From positions 108,760,263-108,824,262 of the forward strand of contig CM054059.1 in NCBI GenBank assembly GCA_028641055.1: DNA of 64,000 nt, read 5' to 3'. The notes beneath the pieces were generated by a model. The model ran no database searches. It was given only the letters and a program-made list of their open reading frames with translations, and was not told where the DNA came from. Both the position numbers and the translations under genes were made by a program. Every line of letters begins with the position of its first letter. The stretch's first letter is position 1. Below are positions 1 to 12,164 of the stretch, in pieces. Source of the DNA: Alopecurus myosuroides. Taxonomy: Eukaryota > Streptophyta > Magnoliopsida > Poales > Poaceae.

Positions 1-1118
1 CCGGCGATTGGAGAGGAAGCAGAGGCTCGGGGCAGTGGACGACGGCGACGACGCCGAGGATGGCGGCGGCGTTGCAGAGGTTCTCCGGGCTCACTGCGGT
101 GTCGAAGAGGTAGAGGGTGGTACGGGGGTCTGATCCCCGTAGCTAGCCAGCGAGGAGGAGCGTGGTAACGGCGGCGCTCATCGGATGTTCAGAGAGGGTG
201 GCGATCGGGTTCAGGTACAGAGAGGAATCGCGGTGCAGAGAGAGGAGAAAGAGAGAAAGAATGGCGGCGTCGAGGGAGGTAGGTGGAGGTCTAGGGTTAG
301 GGCAGCATCGGGGAACCCTAGGGTAGCTATATAGGGCGAGGGGAGGAGCTCGTGGCCGTCTCTGCTCGCCGTACGGCGACGTGGACGCGACGGATGGGCG
401 CCGTACAGGAGGAAGAAGATCGAAGGGGTACCAGGCCAGCTGGTGGGCTGGGCCTGGCTAGTGGGCGCAGCCCACTGCCCCTCTCTCTGCGCTTTTCTCT
501 TTTTTTTTGCTGTTTCTCTTTTTTTTTGCTGAAAAGAAAAAGGAAGAGAAAGAGAGGTTTTTGGGGTTAGAAAATTTAGGGATAATTTTGTAACAATTAT
601 TTCTTGTAACAGCAACATTGCAAAGTTTAGTTTTTCCAAAATATTTCAAATATGTTGCTGTTTGGAATTTGTTTGAAATTTGATGGGTTTTTAATATTAA
701 TTGATTAATTTGACTTAAGCAACTTAAAAGTTTTAAATTCAAGGTTATTTGAAACAAGTGATTGATTGGTTTTGTAAGTTTCATAAGTTCAAAAATGGTT
801 GCTGTTTGTAATTGAATTTTGAATGAAATTTGAGTTAAGTGAGTTATTAAAATAACAAGTTAATAGTTGAGCTTTCCATTTTAATGGAAACAAAAGGATG
901 TTTTATTTGAACTTTTTATTTGGAAAATTGTAACATAACAAGTATGAAACAAAGGTTTGAATTCTTGGTTTGAAATTCAAACAGAAAACGAGGAAAACAA
1001 ATGCAAACAAATGCAAACAAATGCAAACAAATGCAATGATTAAGATGCCATGATGCAAACATAAAATAACAAGAAGCAAAACATTCTAAATGGAAGTTTT
1101 CATACTTGGGATGTTACA
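1..1118 (-). mobile_element. Long-LTR retrotransposon LTR, 5' part (same family as C and F)
   Basis: Read on the minus strand, this begins at 1118 with TGTAACATCCCAAGTATGAA, nearly the same start as the solo LTR at 16741. Both then run through about 0.55-0.65 kb of AT-rich DNA into a GC-rich, C/T-rich stretch (here 1-570). The window start cuts the LTR, so whether it is solo or part of a full element is unknown. The element inserted into the Copia LTR remnant at 1119-1764. A short tandem repeat of a 10-bp unit (AAATGCAAAC) lies at about 997-1037. Open frames here are simple-sequence frames in LTR DNA, not genes. Confidence 0.8.
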
Positions 1119-1764
1119 GATGGATTAGGAGAGATCTAAGATTTGGTGAGCCCAATAAATGCACATTATTGGTTTGGATGAACTTCCTCACTTAGAGAAG
1201 AGGGAGGGGTATTTATACCCCCTCCCAAAATGTGGTTGTTTGAGCAGGAATCCTTTACCGGAAATTCCGGTTCACTTGAACCGGATATTCCTATTTGCTT
1301 CTCCTTCAGATATGGTACTGGGCAGTCGTTGACCAAAACTGGATATTCCGCTTTCCTTCAAATAATCCGGTGAGAAAATCCGTAGACTCCGGTATGAATA
1401 AGGCTCCAAACGGAAATTACGGTTGGCTCTAGAATTTCTGTCAAATAATCAGGTGGAGTCCAGTGTCGAAATTTAGGCTCCAACCAGAAATTCCGGTTGG
1501 CTCCAGAATTTCCGGTCAAATAAGCCGGTGGAGTCTAGTGCTGAAAACGGAGGAAAAACTCCTCAACCGGAATTTCTGGGTGACCCTGAAATCCAGTTGA
1601 ATAATCTGGTTGGTCATAGTGCCCATTTTGGCTGATCTAACTTCACCTTCTTTTTCGGTGTTAGGTGATACATTAACCACCTCACACTTAACACCTTGAT
1701 TAAAAATATCATTAGTATTGTTAACTAACACACAAAACCTTGGGTAAAACAAAATGCGCTTTCA
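1119..1764 (-). mobile_element. SIRE-type Copia LTR remnant
   Basis: On the minus strand this starts at 1764 with TGAAAGCGCATTTTG, related to the LTR start at 4744 (both then carry GTGTTAGTTAACAA). It has the same layout as the LTRs of elements A and A': a TATA-like block (1207-1219, read from the minus strand) and a region of short palindromic repeats, here of the form ACCGGAAATTCCGGT (about 1255-1610). It is truncated at 1118 by the long LTR. No coding part remains beside it. Confidence 0.75.
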
Positions 1765-3021
1765 GTCGTTTCACGCCAGATGTAAGTCTCACCTCCTCCC
1801 CATTCAGTCACCTCCTAGTTTTTGAAATCTAGACCGGTGGCTACTTTCTTTTCTTCTCCGTCACCGGATCCACGACACCGGCGTCACTTGGCAGTCGACA
1901 CCACAACATTTCTCCCATCCCCTATAGTAGCTCTACGAGCTCCTCGTCCCACGGATACACGACATTGTCTCCACCTAAGCCAGGAGCTCCTCTTCTTCCA
2001 CGCCGACACTAGATGCTCTCCTTCGTCTTCAATGGTAGGAACTAAGGTAAAACACTTTATTTCTCAACGACGCCAAGTAGTAGAGTCGATTTATGTAGTA
2101 CTCATGTCTGATTCATGTTATTAGGACGACACACTGGCTTTGAGCAAGCAGACACCGTCATTCATATCCATGATTCAAGCATGAATCATACCGATCCACA
2201 AGATCGTAGTTAGATTCACTGCTACTCCTTTGATCACATATGGTCCTATGTTAGCTCAAGATCAAGAGAGGATTACTAATCTGAACTAAATCTACGACAA
2301 CAACGAGGTAGAGGTTGTCCAAATGCTTCATATGGGTAAAACCCCCTTCTATGCACTTGTCAAAAGGTTTAGAGAGGGGGCTGTTGAGGGATAACATCCA
2401 CACCTCTTTGAAGAGTTTCCATTTTTGTTCATTATGTAGTCATAACCAGAGGTTCAGAGTCATCCATAGCATATTTAGGATTTTGTCTTGTTCCCATCTA
2501 GCTTCCTTTTCTTGCTAACAAGCGGTACAGTAAACCAGTGTTCATTTTAGCTACATCGTGTTGAGACACATTAAGAAAATCATGACTAGCCAATCCAGTA
2601 TCACTGGTCACAACTCTGAAAATGTTTCCACCAAGCACGAGGGGGAAGGGCAGTGAATTGCAAAAATTTCTCTTAGTTTTGGAGCGGCCAACCTTGCAAG
2701 AGAGAATCTCCACCAACACAACCAAAGCACCTTCCAAAGGCCTATTAGGTTTATAGACAAAAATTGAGTCACAAGCGGTGCCCCAAAGGTGGGTCCTACA
2801 CGATTTTCTGTCTCACACCGCCAATAGGTTTCCAAACTTGGGGGCGGACTGGGGGATGCCAGACTGGCCGCGGATAACGCCTCTGACAAACAGGGCCCAC
2901 ACATCATAGACTTGAAATAATTTAAACTTCATATATATTTGATTCAGATGCCAATTTATAAACATCCGACATTTTATACATTATATATAAACTAAAAATG
3001 AACGGTGGCCCTACAAATTAC
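1765..3021. other. Unassigned intergenic stretch
   Basis: I recognise no intact gene or element. The minus-strand frame at 2498-2737 has a protein-like C-terminal part (…TGLLYRLLARKGS, stop) and could be a decayed exon, but I cannot name it. The first five bases (GTCGT) are where a target duplication of the preceding Copia LTR would lie; its partner is not in the window. The stretch continues at 4421 once the solo LTR at 3022-4420 is removed. Confidence 0.4.
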
Positions 3022-4420
3022 TGATACGTCCAAAACGTATCTCCTTTTCCGAACACTTATCTTATTGTTTTCTTCTAAACTTGTGAGTTTTTGATACCAC
3101 TAACACGTACTAACGCTGTTTTCAGCAGAATTACCTTGGTGTCTCGTTTTTGTGCAGAAAAATCAACTTTCGGGAAATTTCCCAGAAAAGATCCCATTGA
3201 GCTTAAAACACCAGAAGACCTAAAGAGCTAGAAGGAGTCCCGGAGAGGGGCTAGGAGGGGGCCAACCCACCCCTGGGCGCGCCCCCCTTGGCCGCGCCGC
3301 CTACTGGTATGGGCCACCCAGGCACCCTCTCGGTCTTGCTTTTTGACTACTTATGCCCCGTAACCTAAAAATCGAGGGGGGTTTGTCATATTCCACAGAA
3401 ACACAACAGAGCATCGCCGCCACCTTGAAACTCAATTCGGGGATCAGAAGTTCCTGTTCTAGCGCCCTGCCGGGATGGGGATTCAAAGGAGATCATCGCC
3501 ATGGACACCTCCACCTCTACTCCATCAACCATCCATGATTCCCCCATCCATGTGTGAGTAAACACCGTTGTAGGCTGAGAGGGATGGAAGGGATTGGATG
3601 AGATTGATCATGTAATAATGCCAGATTGTTAGGGCATAGTGCCTAGTATCCATTGTTAGTGTTTTCTACAGTTGTTGCAACTTGTTATGCTTAATGCTTG
3701 TCACTAGGGCCCGAGTGTCATGATCTCATACCTGAACATGTTATTGTTTACTGAGTATAATTATGTTTCTTGATCATATCTGCAAGTTGTTTACACATGT
3801 CATTGTCCGGAACCCGAGGCCCCAAAGTGAAAGAAATTGGGACAACCGGAGGGGATGGTTGTGATGTGAGGATAACGTGTGTTCACAGAGTGTTAATTCT
3901 TTGCTCCGGTGCTTTATGAAATGGAGCACCTTAATTACCAATAGTTTCCCTTGAGGCCCCGCTGCCACGGGCTGGTAGGACAAAAGATGTTGTGCAAGTT
4001 ACTCATTGCGAGCACGTACGACTATATTGGAACACATGCCTATGTTTTGCCTAGAAGTTGGATGCTTTATTATTATTATTATCTGCAATGCCCATGTTTA
4101 GATTATTACATGACCTACGTTATCCATGCAACGCCCGTTCATCCATTCCCTCTATGCCTACGGTACTCCCATCTTGCTGTTTTCCGCGATTGCTACTCTG
4201 TTACTATTTTACTACTGCTGTTATTTTATTTCTATTGCTGCTATAAAACTGTTACCACTGATAAATTGTTGCGAGCAAGTCTACTTTCAGGTGCAACTGA
4301 ATTGAAAACTCAGTTGTTAAGGCTAATAAATATTCTTTGACTCCCCTTGTGTTGAATCAATAAATTTGGATTTTACTTCCCTCGAAGACTGTTGCGATCC
4401 CCTATACTTGTGGGTCATCA
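3022..4420 (+). mobile_element. Solo LTR, gypsy (Athila-type, TGATACGTC start)
   Basis: This 1,399-bp unit begins TGATACGTCCAAAACGTATC and ends CTTGTGGGTCATCA, so it has TG…CA ends. ATTAC (3017-3021) and ACTAC (4421-4425) flank it and fit a 5-bp target duplication with one mismatch. No primer-binding site or internal domain follows, so this is a solo LTR left by recombination between two LTRs. The start resembles the LTR at 28795, whose element has an Athila-type primer-binding site. Short frames inside are not genes. Confidence 0.8.
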
Positions 4421-4743
4421 ACTACTCACCATGTTCGTCCGATGGCGGTGCGGAGTTGCTGGCTCGTCCTTCTCATGGCGGCAACAGAGGAGGCACCTCA
4501 AGTGCCCATGGAGGTGCAAGCCATCGCGGGTCTGCACCACCCAAGACGAACTCCCATGAGGGCCAAGGCGATCGGTCGCTGTTTTCTCCACCCGAGGCGA
4601 GGCGGGTGACTTGCGCCTTATTAATGCGACGCCATTTATTCCCCACGCCATGCAGGAAACCAAGGCAACATCCTCACTTCCCCACCCCACCCACATCCCC
4701 ACGCGAGATTCCGGTGCTATAGATCCTCTCTCGTTGGAGAGGT
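4421..4743. other. Unassigned GC-rich stretch between two elements
   Basis: This moderately GC-rich segment lies between the solo LTR and the 5' LTR of element A. It is probably the continuation of 1765-3021. I see no gene, repeat or recognisable motif in it beyond the ACTAC flank of the solo LTR. Confidence 0.4.
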
Positions 4744-6101
4744 TGAAAGCACAAAGCCGCCTAAATCTTGCTTTGGGTGTTAGTTAACAACACTAGTATT
4801 ATTATAATGTGTGTTGATGTTTTAGGGGCCATTATTAAATGATTATTAAAGGTGGATCTATTTCTCAAAAAGGAACAAAAAAGCATTGGTGTGCTGGAGT
4901 TGCTGGGAATTTTCCCCAGGCTGGAGCCTCCGGTATCTCAGACCGGAGTCTCCGGGCTTAGAAATTTCCAGTGAAGAAGACATTGGTGTCACCCTATGGA
5001 TCCCCTCCGGAATGTGCGAGGAGAGTTCCCGGAGTTTCCGGCATGGCCGGATTCTCCTGTGTGCAGGGGACAGAGTCTCCAGACTCCTGACGTTTCCTTG
5101 CACATGAAGCTTCCCAGACACTCTCTGCCCTCTGGAGAGAAAATTATGCGGAGTCTCCGGTCAGACCGGAGTCTCCGGCCTATGAATACTGGAGCCTTTG
5201 CCCTTGAAGAATTTCCAGAGCCAAGTCCAAGTGGCTTCGCCCACTGGATGCAGTCCGGAGAGTTCCCGGAGTCTCCGGTGTTCTGCAAAGTTTCCGGCCC
5301 TCCGGAATGTTGCCGGAGACTTTGCTAGATCGGAGTCTCAAGCCTTTACACCAGAGTCTCCGGTGTAACTTTTCCATAAGGGAGTCAAATGGCTAGATTT
5401 TGGGGTTGGGGTATAAATAGCTCATCCCCTTCTTTCTGCTCTAGCTAGCTCTTCCAGAATTGAATGCTCCACTGATTAAGCTCACCCACCAAGCTAGATC
5501 TCCCAATCCCTCCACCCAAACTTGTTGACCTTCAGAGGATTGAAGGAGAAGGTCCTGATCTAAATCTTCACCAACCCGTTCTTCATTTCCCCCTCATTCA
5601 CTTGAGGGAATCTAGTGTAGGCTTTCCTTGTGGAAAACCTATACCTCATTGCTACTCTTGTTGATTGTTGGTGATTCTTGGGAGCCCCCAATTTGGTTGT
5701 GGGTGTGTGCCTCAAGCTCATTGTAAAGGACTCGATTTCTACCTCAAATGGAATCAATAGTGGAAGGTGAACTAGGCCTTTGTGGAGAGGTTCACCGGAG
5801 AATAGGGTGAGGCCTAGGCCTTCGTGGAGAAATTCACACCCCTCCAACAAGACGTACTCTTCTCAAAAGGAGGAACTCGGGATTACATACTTGTCTCCAC
5901 GTGCTTCTGTTATTGGTTACCTCGTTCCCTCTCCTTTACTTTGTGTTTGTATCTTGTTTATTTTTGTTCTTGTCATATAGGTAAATTCACCGTTGTTGCA
6001 TATCTAGAGAATTTACCTTGTGTCAAGCCTAGTTTGAAGAAAAATTAAAATTGTTTGTAGCACCTATTCCCCCCCCTCTAGGTGCCCATACTATCCTTTC
6101 A
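4744..6101 (+). mobile_element. 5' LTR of Copia element A
   Basis: The 1,358-bp LTR starts TGAAAGCACA and ends ATCCTTTCA, and its ends are inverted repeats (TGAAAG/CTTTCA). A primer-binding site follows two bases later. The middle (about 4915-5370) is filled with the imperfect palindrome CCGGAGTCTCCGG and variants. A TATA box follows at about 5412 and a C-rich stretch lies just before the 3' end (6069-6079). It shares start, end and layout with the LTRs of A', but not the palindrome sequence. Confidence 0.85.
5412..5420 (+). promoter_or_regulatory. TATA box of the element A LTR
   Basis: TATAAATAG lies downstream of the palindromic repeat region in a GGGGTATAAATAGC context. The same block occurs in the LTRs of A' read from the minus strand (10688-10696 and 25106-25114) and in the remnant near 1207-1219. 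This is the expected place for the LTR core promoter. No transcript evidence is available. Confidence 0.6.
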
Positions 6102-6103
6102 AT

Positions 6104-6115
6104 TGGTATCAGAGC
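6104..6115 (+). other. Primer-binding site of element A
   Basis: TGGTATCAGAGC is complementary to the 3' end of initiator methionine tRNA. It starts two bases after the LTR end at 6101, as expected for a Copia element. Confidence 0.9.
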
Positions 6116-6156
6116 CTCGGCTCTTATTTTGGGCTTAACCGCCTAAGAGTTATAGT

Positions 6157-8670
6157 ATGGTCAACAGAGAGGATTCCGCTGAGCCCTCGGCACATGTCAC
6201 TATGGATGATCTCAAGGAAATGAAAGATTCCTTGAACTCATCCATGGATGCCAACATGACAGAGTTGCGTGACCTCATGACGCAACTCTTGAAAGCCAAG
6301 GGACCGGAAACTTGTACTTCAACTCCTTCGGAAGAAATTATGGAGGAGAAGGAGGATGGGGATAAAGGTGGAGAAACAAAAATTGAATACTCTAATAACA
6401 AAAAGTCTAAGGGAAAGGATGACAAGAAAGAGTACCACAATGTCGAAGGATGGTACTCTCCCGATCCTCCTATCCCACATCCTCATATTAATCCTAGAGG
6501 TGAACCTCCTAAAATTGATGCACATTCTTTTGGTCAATGGCAATATTATATGAAAACTCACTTGAACTCTTATTGCATTGAGCTTTGGAGGGTCACTCAA
6601 GATGGATACAAGCCTCATGACCCCAAGAACTTGATAAGAAGAGAAGTAGTAGATTGCCAACTCAACTACACGGCCTTGTCGATGATTCAACAAGACATGG
6701 GTCCAAACCACATGCCTCATCTTCAAGAATACTCCACCGCCAAAGAAACATGGGATGCTCTTGTTACCATGTTTGAGGTCAATGAAATAATGAAGAGGAA
6801 TAGGTACGATATCTTGAGAAATGAGGCCGAAAGGTTCTATTTGTTTGATGGTGAGAGACATGAGGACATGTACCGGAGACTCAAGACCCTTGCCACCACC
6901 TTTAGTGGTCTTGGTTCCACTTATGTGAATGATGCTTGGATCAAGAGAAAGTACGTGAGTGCTCTCATGCCCCATGGACTTGAATAGCCTTCAAGGAAGA
7001 CACAACTATCACCTCATGACCTCAACCGAGGTGATGCAAGAGATGACCTCCTTCCAAGTTCAAACAAAGCTTGCTCGTGACACTCGTGCTCATGCTATTG
7101 GAATGCACAAAGGAGCCTTTGTTGCTTTGAAGGCCAAGGTTGTGACAAAGGTGGTGGATCCCCAAGAAGAGGTTTCTTTGGAATAAAACTTATCTCCACT
7201 AAATGATCAATAGTATGATCCTGTGCTTAAGGATTACATCACTCTTTCGGTGAAAATTATTTGGAAGAACCCTCCCAAGTCCAAGGCATATATTGAGGAG
7301 AAGACCAAGTCAAGCTATGGAAAAAAGGGACTCAAAAAGTAAGGGCTTGTTTCAATTGTCAAGACAAGTATCACTTTGTTGCTGCCCCTTTGAGAATAGG
7401 GAAATCTATGGAGGAAAGCTTGTCCTCAAGGATAAGTCAAAACTCCCCAACAAGAAGCCTCACTTCAAGAAGAAACCCTTCAATAAGAAACCATCATCAA
7501 GATATGTGCTAGTGACTCAAGAAGAGTATGATTCCGATGATGATGAAGAAGAAGAAGAAGAAACCATAAATGAAGTGGCCGCTATTGCTATTGCATCTTC
7601 ATCATCTCCATCACTCTTTGAATCGCCCAATGATAATCTTCCTCAAACCTCCAAAACTGTGCTTCATGGCAAAGGCCACCAAGGTATCATCTTCCTCCAC
7701 CACTAAGACTCAAAGTGAATCGAATAAACTTGCTAGTCCTAGTGTTGAAGATGAAATTTCCTCTTTGAGTCTATTTATGACTAACTTGCAAGGTGAGACC
7801 AAGAGGCACTTTGGTCTTCTCATGAGTCAACTGGGAGAGGCCCAAGAGGCTCTTGAGAAGAAATGTGAAACTGAGCGGGAAGATTGCATTGAAAAATGTT
7901 CCTTTTCAAATTCTCTCGAGGAGGAACATGAGCTTCGAGTATCCCTTGAGGAGTAACTTGAAACTATTGAAGAGTCACAAAATGAGTTAATTTATAAGCT
8001 CACTAAAGAACCTGACCGTGCAATTGATAAATATAAAAGAGGTAAAAAGAAGAAGGTTGATTTTGGGGTTGGTCATGAAAAACTAACCGAGGAGCTAGAG
8101 AAGCTCACCGAGGCTCACAAGGTCTTGGAGAGTGAAAACTCTACCCTCCACAAGCCACATGAATAACTTAAAAATCAACTTGATCAATTAAGTGTGCCTA
8201 GTACTTCCACTTTGTCTTGTGATCATGCAAATATTATTGAGGAGAATGCTAGGTTAAAGGAAGAGCTAGCAAGAATCAAGGTCAAGGGCCCTAGTGTTGA
8301 GAATGTTGTGGCTCCCAAGCCACAAGTGGTTGCTCCTAGACCACAAAATGGAAAGAAAGGTCTTGGATATGTTGCTAAGAGCAAGAAAACAACAACAACA
8401 AGAAGAATAAGAACAAGGACAAACCCGCTCAAGCAAAGAAGAATGTTGGTGCGAGTGGTGTTGTCATTAGGGACAACACTACTCGTAGCAACTCAGTGGC
8501 AACTAACAATCCACACCATTTTTTATTTGTTGATTATTATGGTGTTGTGCAAGATAAATATGTTGGTCCTATTGAGGGTTTCATTGATTACTCTATTTGG
8601 GTTCCAAAGATTCTTGTTTCTCATATGAGAGGCCCTCCTTGGGTCCTAACTCAAGTCAATGATCTCTTGT
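6157..8670 (+). pseudogene. gag: gag region of element A, decayed
   Basis: A capsid-like domain is open for 276 codons from the ATG at 6157 and ends prematurely at 6987. The rest is spread over several frames: 6959-7186, 7293-7706, 7570-7956 and 8194-8628. The zinc knuckle near 7348-7389 keeps CFNCQDKYH, but its last cysteine is lost. A long charged, coiled-coil-like segment (about 7730-8330, rich in E, K and L) lies between the zinc knuckle and the protease, as in A'. At least three frame breaks and several stop codons mean this gag cannot make a full protein. Confidence 0.8.
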
Positions 8671-8680
8671 AGGACTATGC

Positions 8681-9990
8681 TTCCGGTGGATCAAAATGGA
8701 TACTTGATAGTGGGTGTACAAGTCATATGACCGGAAGCAAGGAACTTATGACGGAGTTGAAACCAAATATAAATCAAGCAACCATCACTTATGGAGATAA
8801 GTCAAAATCTGAGGCAAAGGGTTTCGGCAAGGTGGTTGTTGCTTCTAATATCACCCTTGAAAATGTCATTCTTGTCAAATCCCTTGGTTTCAATTTGATT
8901 TTAGTGCTTGCTTTAGGGAAGATGGTTTTTTCTGTCTTCTTTGATCCTAACAAGGTGGTCATTATGTGGAGAAAGTATCTCGATGTTTCTTACGTTGGCA
9001 TGTCGAAAATGAGTTGTATGTGGTAGACTTTTCGGAGTCAACCAACACTCAAACTATGTGTCTATACGGTAAGGCCGACATGGGGTGGTTGTGGCATCGC
9101 CGCTTATCCCATGTCAACATGAGAACTTTGCAAAGTATTCACAAGGGTAGCCACATCCTCGAACTAAAAGAAAATGTTTCCTTTGCCAAAGATCATGTGC
9201 GTAGGGCTTGTGTTGAAGGCAAGATGCATGATTCTTCACATCTAAGAAAGGCAATTATCTCGTCAAAGAGGATCTTGGAGCTTCTCCATGTTGATATCTT
9301 TGGTGTCGTGCCCGAGGCAAGTCTCGGAGGCAAGAAGTATTGCTTGGTGATTGTGTATGACTATTCAAGATACACATTGGTATATTTCTTCAAGTTGAAG
9401 AGTGAGACTCAACAAACCGTTATCGACTTCTCCAACCAAGTGCAATGTCAACACAATCTTCCTATCTTGGCTATTCGGAGTGATAATGGCTCCAAGTTCA
9501 AGAACTACACCCTTAATGAGTTCCTTAGTGAAGAGGGTATTCGTCATCAATATTCCGCCGCATATACCCCTCAACAAAATGGTGTAGCCAAGAGGAAGAA
9601 CCGGACACTCTTGGATATGGCTAGAACCATGTTGGTGGAGTTTAACTATCCCCAATATCTTTGGGCTGAAGCCATCTTCACCGCTTGTCACTCATCAAAC
9701 CGGCTCTACATTGACAAGGGATTAATGAATACTCCATATGATATTCTCACCGAAAACAAACCCAACATCTCCTACTTTTGTGGCTTCGGTTGTAAGTGTT
9801 TCTATTTGATCAAAGGTGTTCGTTTGTCTAAATTCCAAGCTAAAACTATTGAAGGTACATTTTTTGATTATGGTGTCGAATACCACACTTATAGAGTCTT
9901 TGACAAGGCCTCATGGTCATGGAATGTAGTTGGGCAATTTCGTGTTTTCGATGTAGATGTTGAAATTCCTCAAGAAGCCATAGGAAGAAT
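8681..9990 (+). pseudogene. pol: pol of element A, protease and integrase part, broken
   Basis: The protease motif is seen in KWILDSGCTSHMTG near 8693-8735. The pre-integrase segment (WLWHRRLSHVNMRTL) and the integrase core follow in the frame that is open from 8966. Of the catalytic triad, HVD and RSDNGS are present, but the usual glutamate is a lysine (NGVAKRKNRT, near 9580-9600), so this integrase should be inactive. The frame is cut at 9990 by A'. With A' and one AGAAT copy removed, it continues in the same frame at 25812. Confidence 0.85.
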
Positions 9991-11410
9991 TGAAAGTAAA
10001 GTATGGGCACCTAGAGGGGGGGTGAATAGGTGCTACGACCAATTTTAATTTTTCTTTTGATTTAGGCTTGACACAAAGGTAAATTCTATAGATAATGCAA
10101 CAAAGGTGAATTTACCTATATGACAAGTATAATGATAAACACAATGCAAGTGATAAGTAAAGGGAGTGAGGGAACGAGGTAACCAAAGTGAAGCACACGG
10201 AGACACGATGTATTCCCGAGTTCCTCCTTGTTAAGGGAGTACGTCTTGTTGGAGGGGTGTGAGATCACCACGAAGGCCTACTCAACGCCACAAAGGCCTC
10301 ACCCTATTCTCTGATGAACTCTGCCACAAAGGCCTAGTTCACCTTCCACTATTGAACCCCTTTGAGGCGGGGATCGAGTCCTTTACAAACAACTTGGGGC
10401 ACACACCCACAACCAAATTGGGGGCTCCCAACTCTTCTTGAATCACCAACAAGTAACAAGATGCCTAGGTTCTCCACAAGAGGAAACCCTAGGCTAGATC
10501 CCTCTAGCTAGAAAGGGGGAAATGAAGAACGAGTCGGTGAAGATGTAGATCCGGGTCTTCTCCTTCAATCCTCCAAGTATCAACGAGTTTGGGTGGAGGG
10601 ATTGGGGGAGATCTAGCTTTTGGAGGCTCAATAAATGCTTGACTTAAATGTTGGAACGAGCAACCACTTGGGGAAGAAGGGGATGGGGTATTTATAGCCT
10701 CATCCTAAAACTAGCCGTTTTGACACTTTTCGTGCCTAGCGGTACTACCGCTGGACCCAGCGGTACTACCGCCACCTGGGTATCCACGCGGTACAAGCGC
10801 GTCTTAGACGCAGAGCGCAGGTGGTACTGCTGCTGAAGTACCGTGGTACTCCAGCAGCGGTACTACAGTGAGTGAGCCACGGTACTACCGCTGGACACCC
10901 ACTTTGAATAAATTCGAAGTGGCTGGCGGTAGTACCGAGCCACTACCGCTCTAGTACCATGCGATACAGAGAGCAATTTCCTAGCCAGCGGTAGAAGAGA
11001 CGGTACTGGGGGTGGTACTACCGCTTCCTGAAGGGAGCGGTACTACCGCCAGCCAGTAGCGGTACTACCGCTGAGCAAGGATTTGCTCAAAACTGAACTG
11101 GGTGCAGCGGTACTACCGAGCCACTACCGCCTCAGTACCGTGCGAAACAGAGAGCATTTCTCTCCTAGCAGTACTGCTGGCGGTACTGGGCGCGGTACTA
11201 CCGCTTCCTGTGTGGAGCGGTACTACCGCTGCCATGCCCGGTACTACCGCTGGACCAAGTCTGTTTTGGTGGTAATGTCTTGGAAACCTCTTCACCTTTT
11301 GGGCGTCTAGTTGATCTAACCTGAAATACTTGACGCACTGTTAGAAGCTTAGTGGTGTTGTTATCAACTCCAAAACCTAAGAGAGATCAAAGATGAAAAA
11401 TGCACTTTCA
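9991..11410 (-). repeat. 3' LTR of A'
   Basis: This 1,420-bp LTR ends at 9991 (minus strand …CTTTCA) and starts at 11410 (TGAAAGTGCA). It contains many copies of the palindrome GCGGTACTACCGC and variants between about 10738 and 11255, and a minus-strand TATA box at about 10688-10696. It matches 24683-25806 at roughly 95% by eye, with small indels: about 26 bp near 11230 are absent from the other copy. Confidence 0.9.
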
Positions 11411-11426
11411 ATCTCCCCCTTTTTGG
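11411..11426 (-). other. Polypurine tract of A'
   Basis: The minus-strand sequence CCAAAAAGGGGGAGAT lies directly against the start of the 3' LTR. This is the usual primer for plus-strand synthesis and fixes the element's orientation as minus. Confidence 0.85.
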
Positions 11427-12164
11427 AGATTGATGACAACACAACTAAGAGAGGTACAAAGAATTCGGACGAGCACTTCGAGAGAGTGAAACATAATAAA
11501 AATTTGCTTATAAGGCAAACTTTGGTCTCTTTTACAAAGTGTGCTCCCCCTAACTCTGTGAAACATAGCAAGGTACAATAGATAGATAATATGAATGCTT
11601 GCTTGAAAAGAAATATAAAGACCATAAAATCCAAATCCATAACATCAAATGGTTCAACCAACCACACAAACTTTAACACAAACGGTTCAACTCACAAGCA
11701 CACACGACACAAAGTTTGACACACAAAACACAAACCTAAGAAAATGCAACGATCCTAATAGAACTCTCTCCCCCTTTGGCATCAAGGCACCAAAAAGGGA
11801 AGAGGCGATGCCAGCGTCCCTGGAGGTCACTCGTCGGAGCTATACGCATGAGCCGGGCTACCAAGATTGCGCTCATCCTCCGTGTTCACATATTCAACTT
11901 CTTCATCGGTCTCACCACGAGTCTAGGACTCGCGAGAAGTAGTGGCATCATCTAGAAGTTTGGGATCAACCCACACATTTCGTTGCTTGGGTTTACAATC
12001 CCTAGAAGTTATAATCCTGTCCTCAGACCCAGCACGAACAGGCACCCCCAGATGGGCAAACCTGTCACGTGTCAGCTGTCGCTCCTCCTTGCTACAAACA
12101 TGGGCACGATATGCCTTGTCCTCCATGTCAATCTGGCGACAGAAGATCTTCTTCAAGGTAGAAG
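11427..12164 (-). other. 3' untranslated part of A'
   Basis: This non-coding stretch lies between the extra ORF and the polypurine tract. It contains no open frame I can support and no nested element. The short plus-strand frames here are antisense to A'. Confidence 0.5.

Noticed and set aside
10738..11255. Regularly recurring GCGGTACTACCGC units as a CRISPR-like array
   Set aside because: Spacing is irregular, the units are short palindromes within a retrotransposon LTR, and the sequence is clearly plant.
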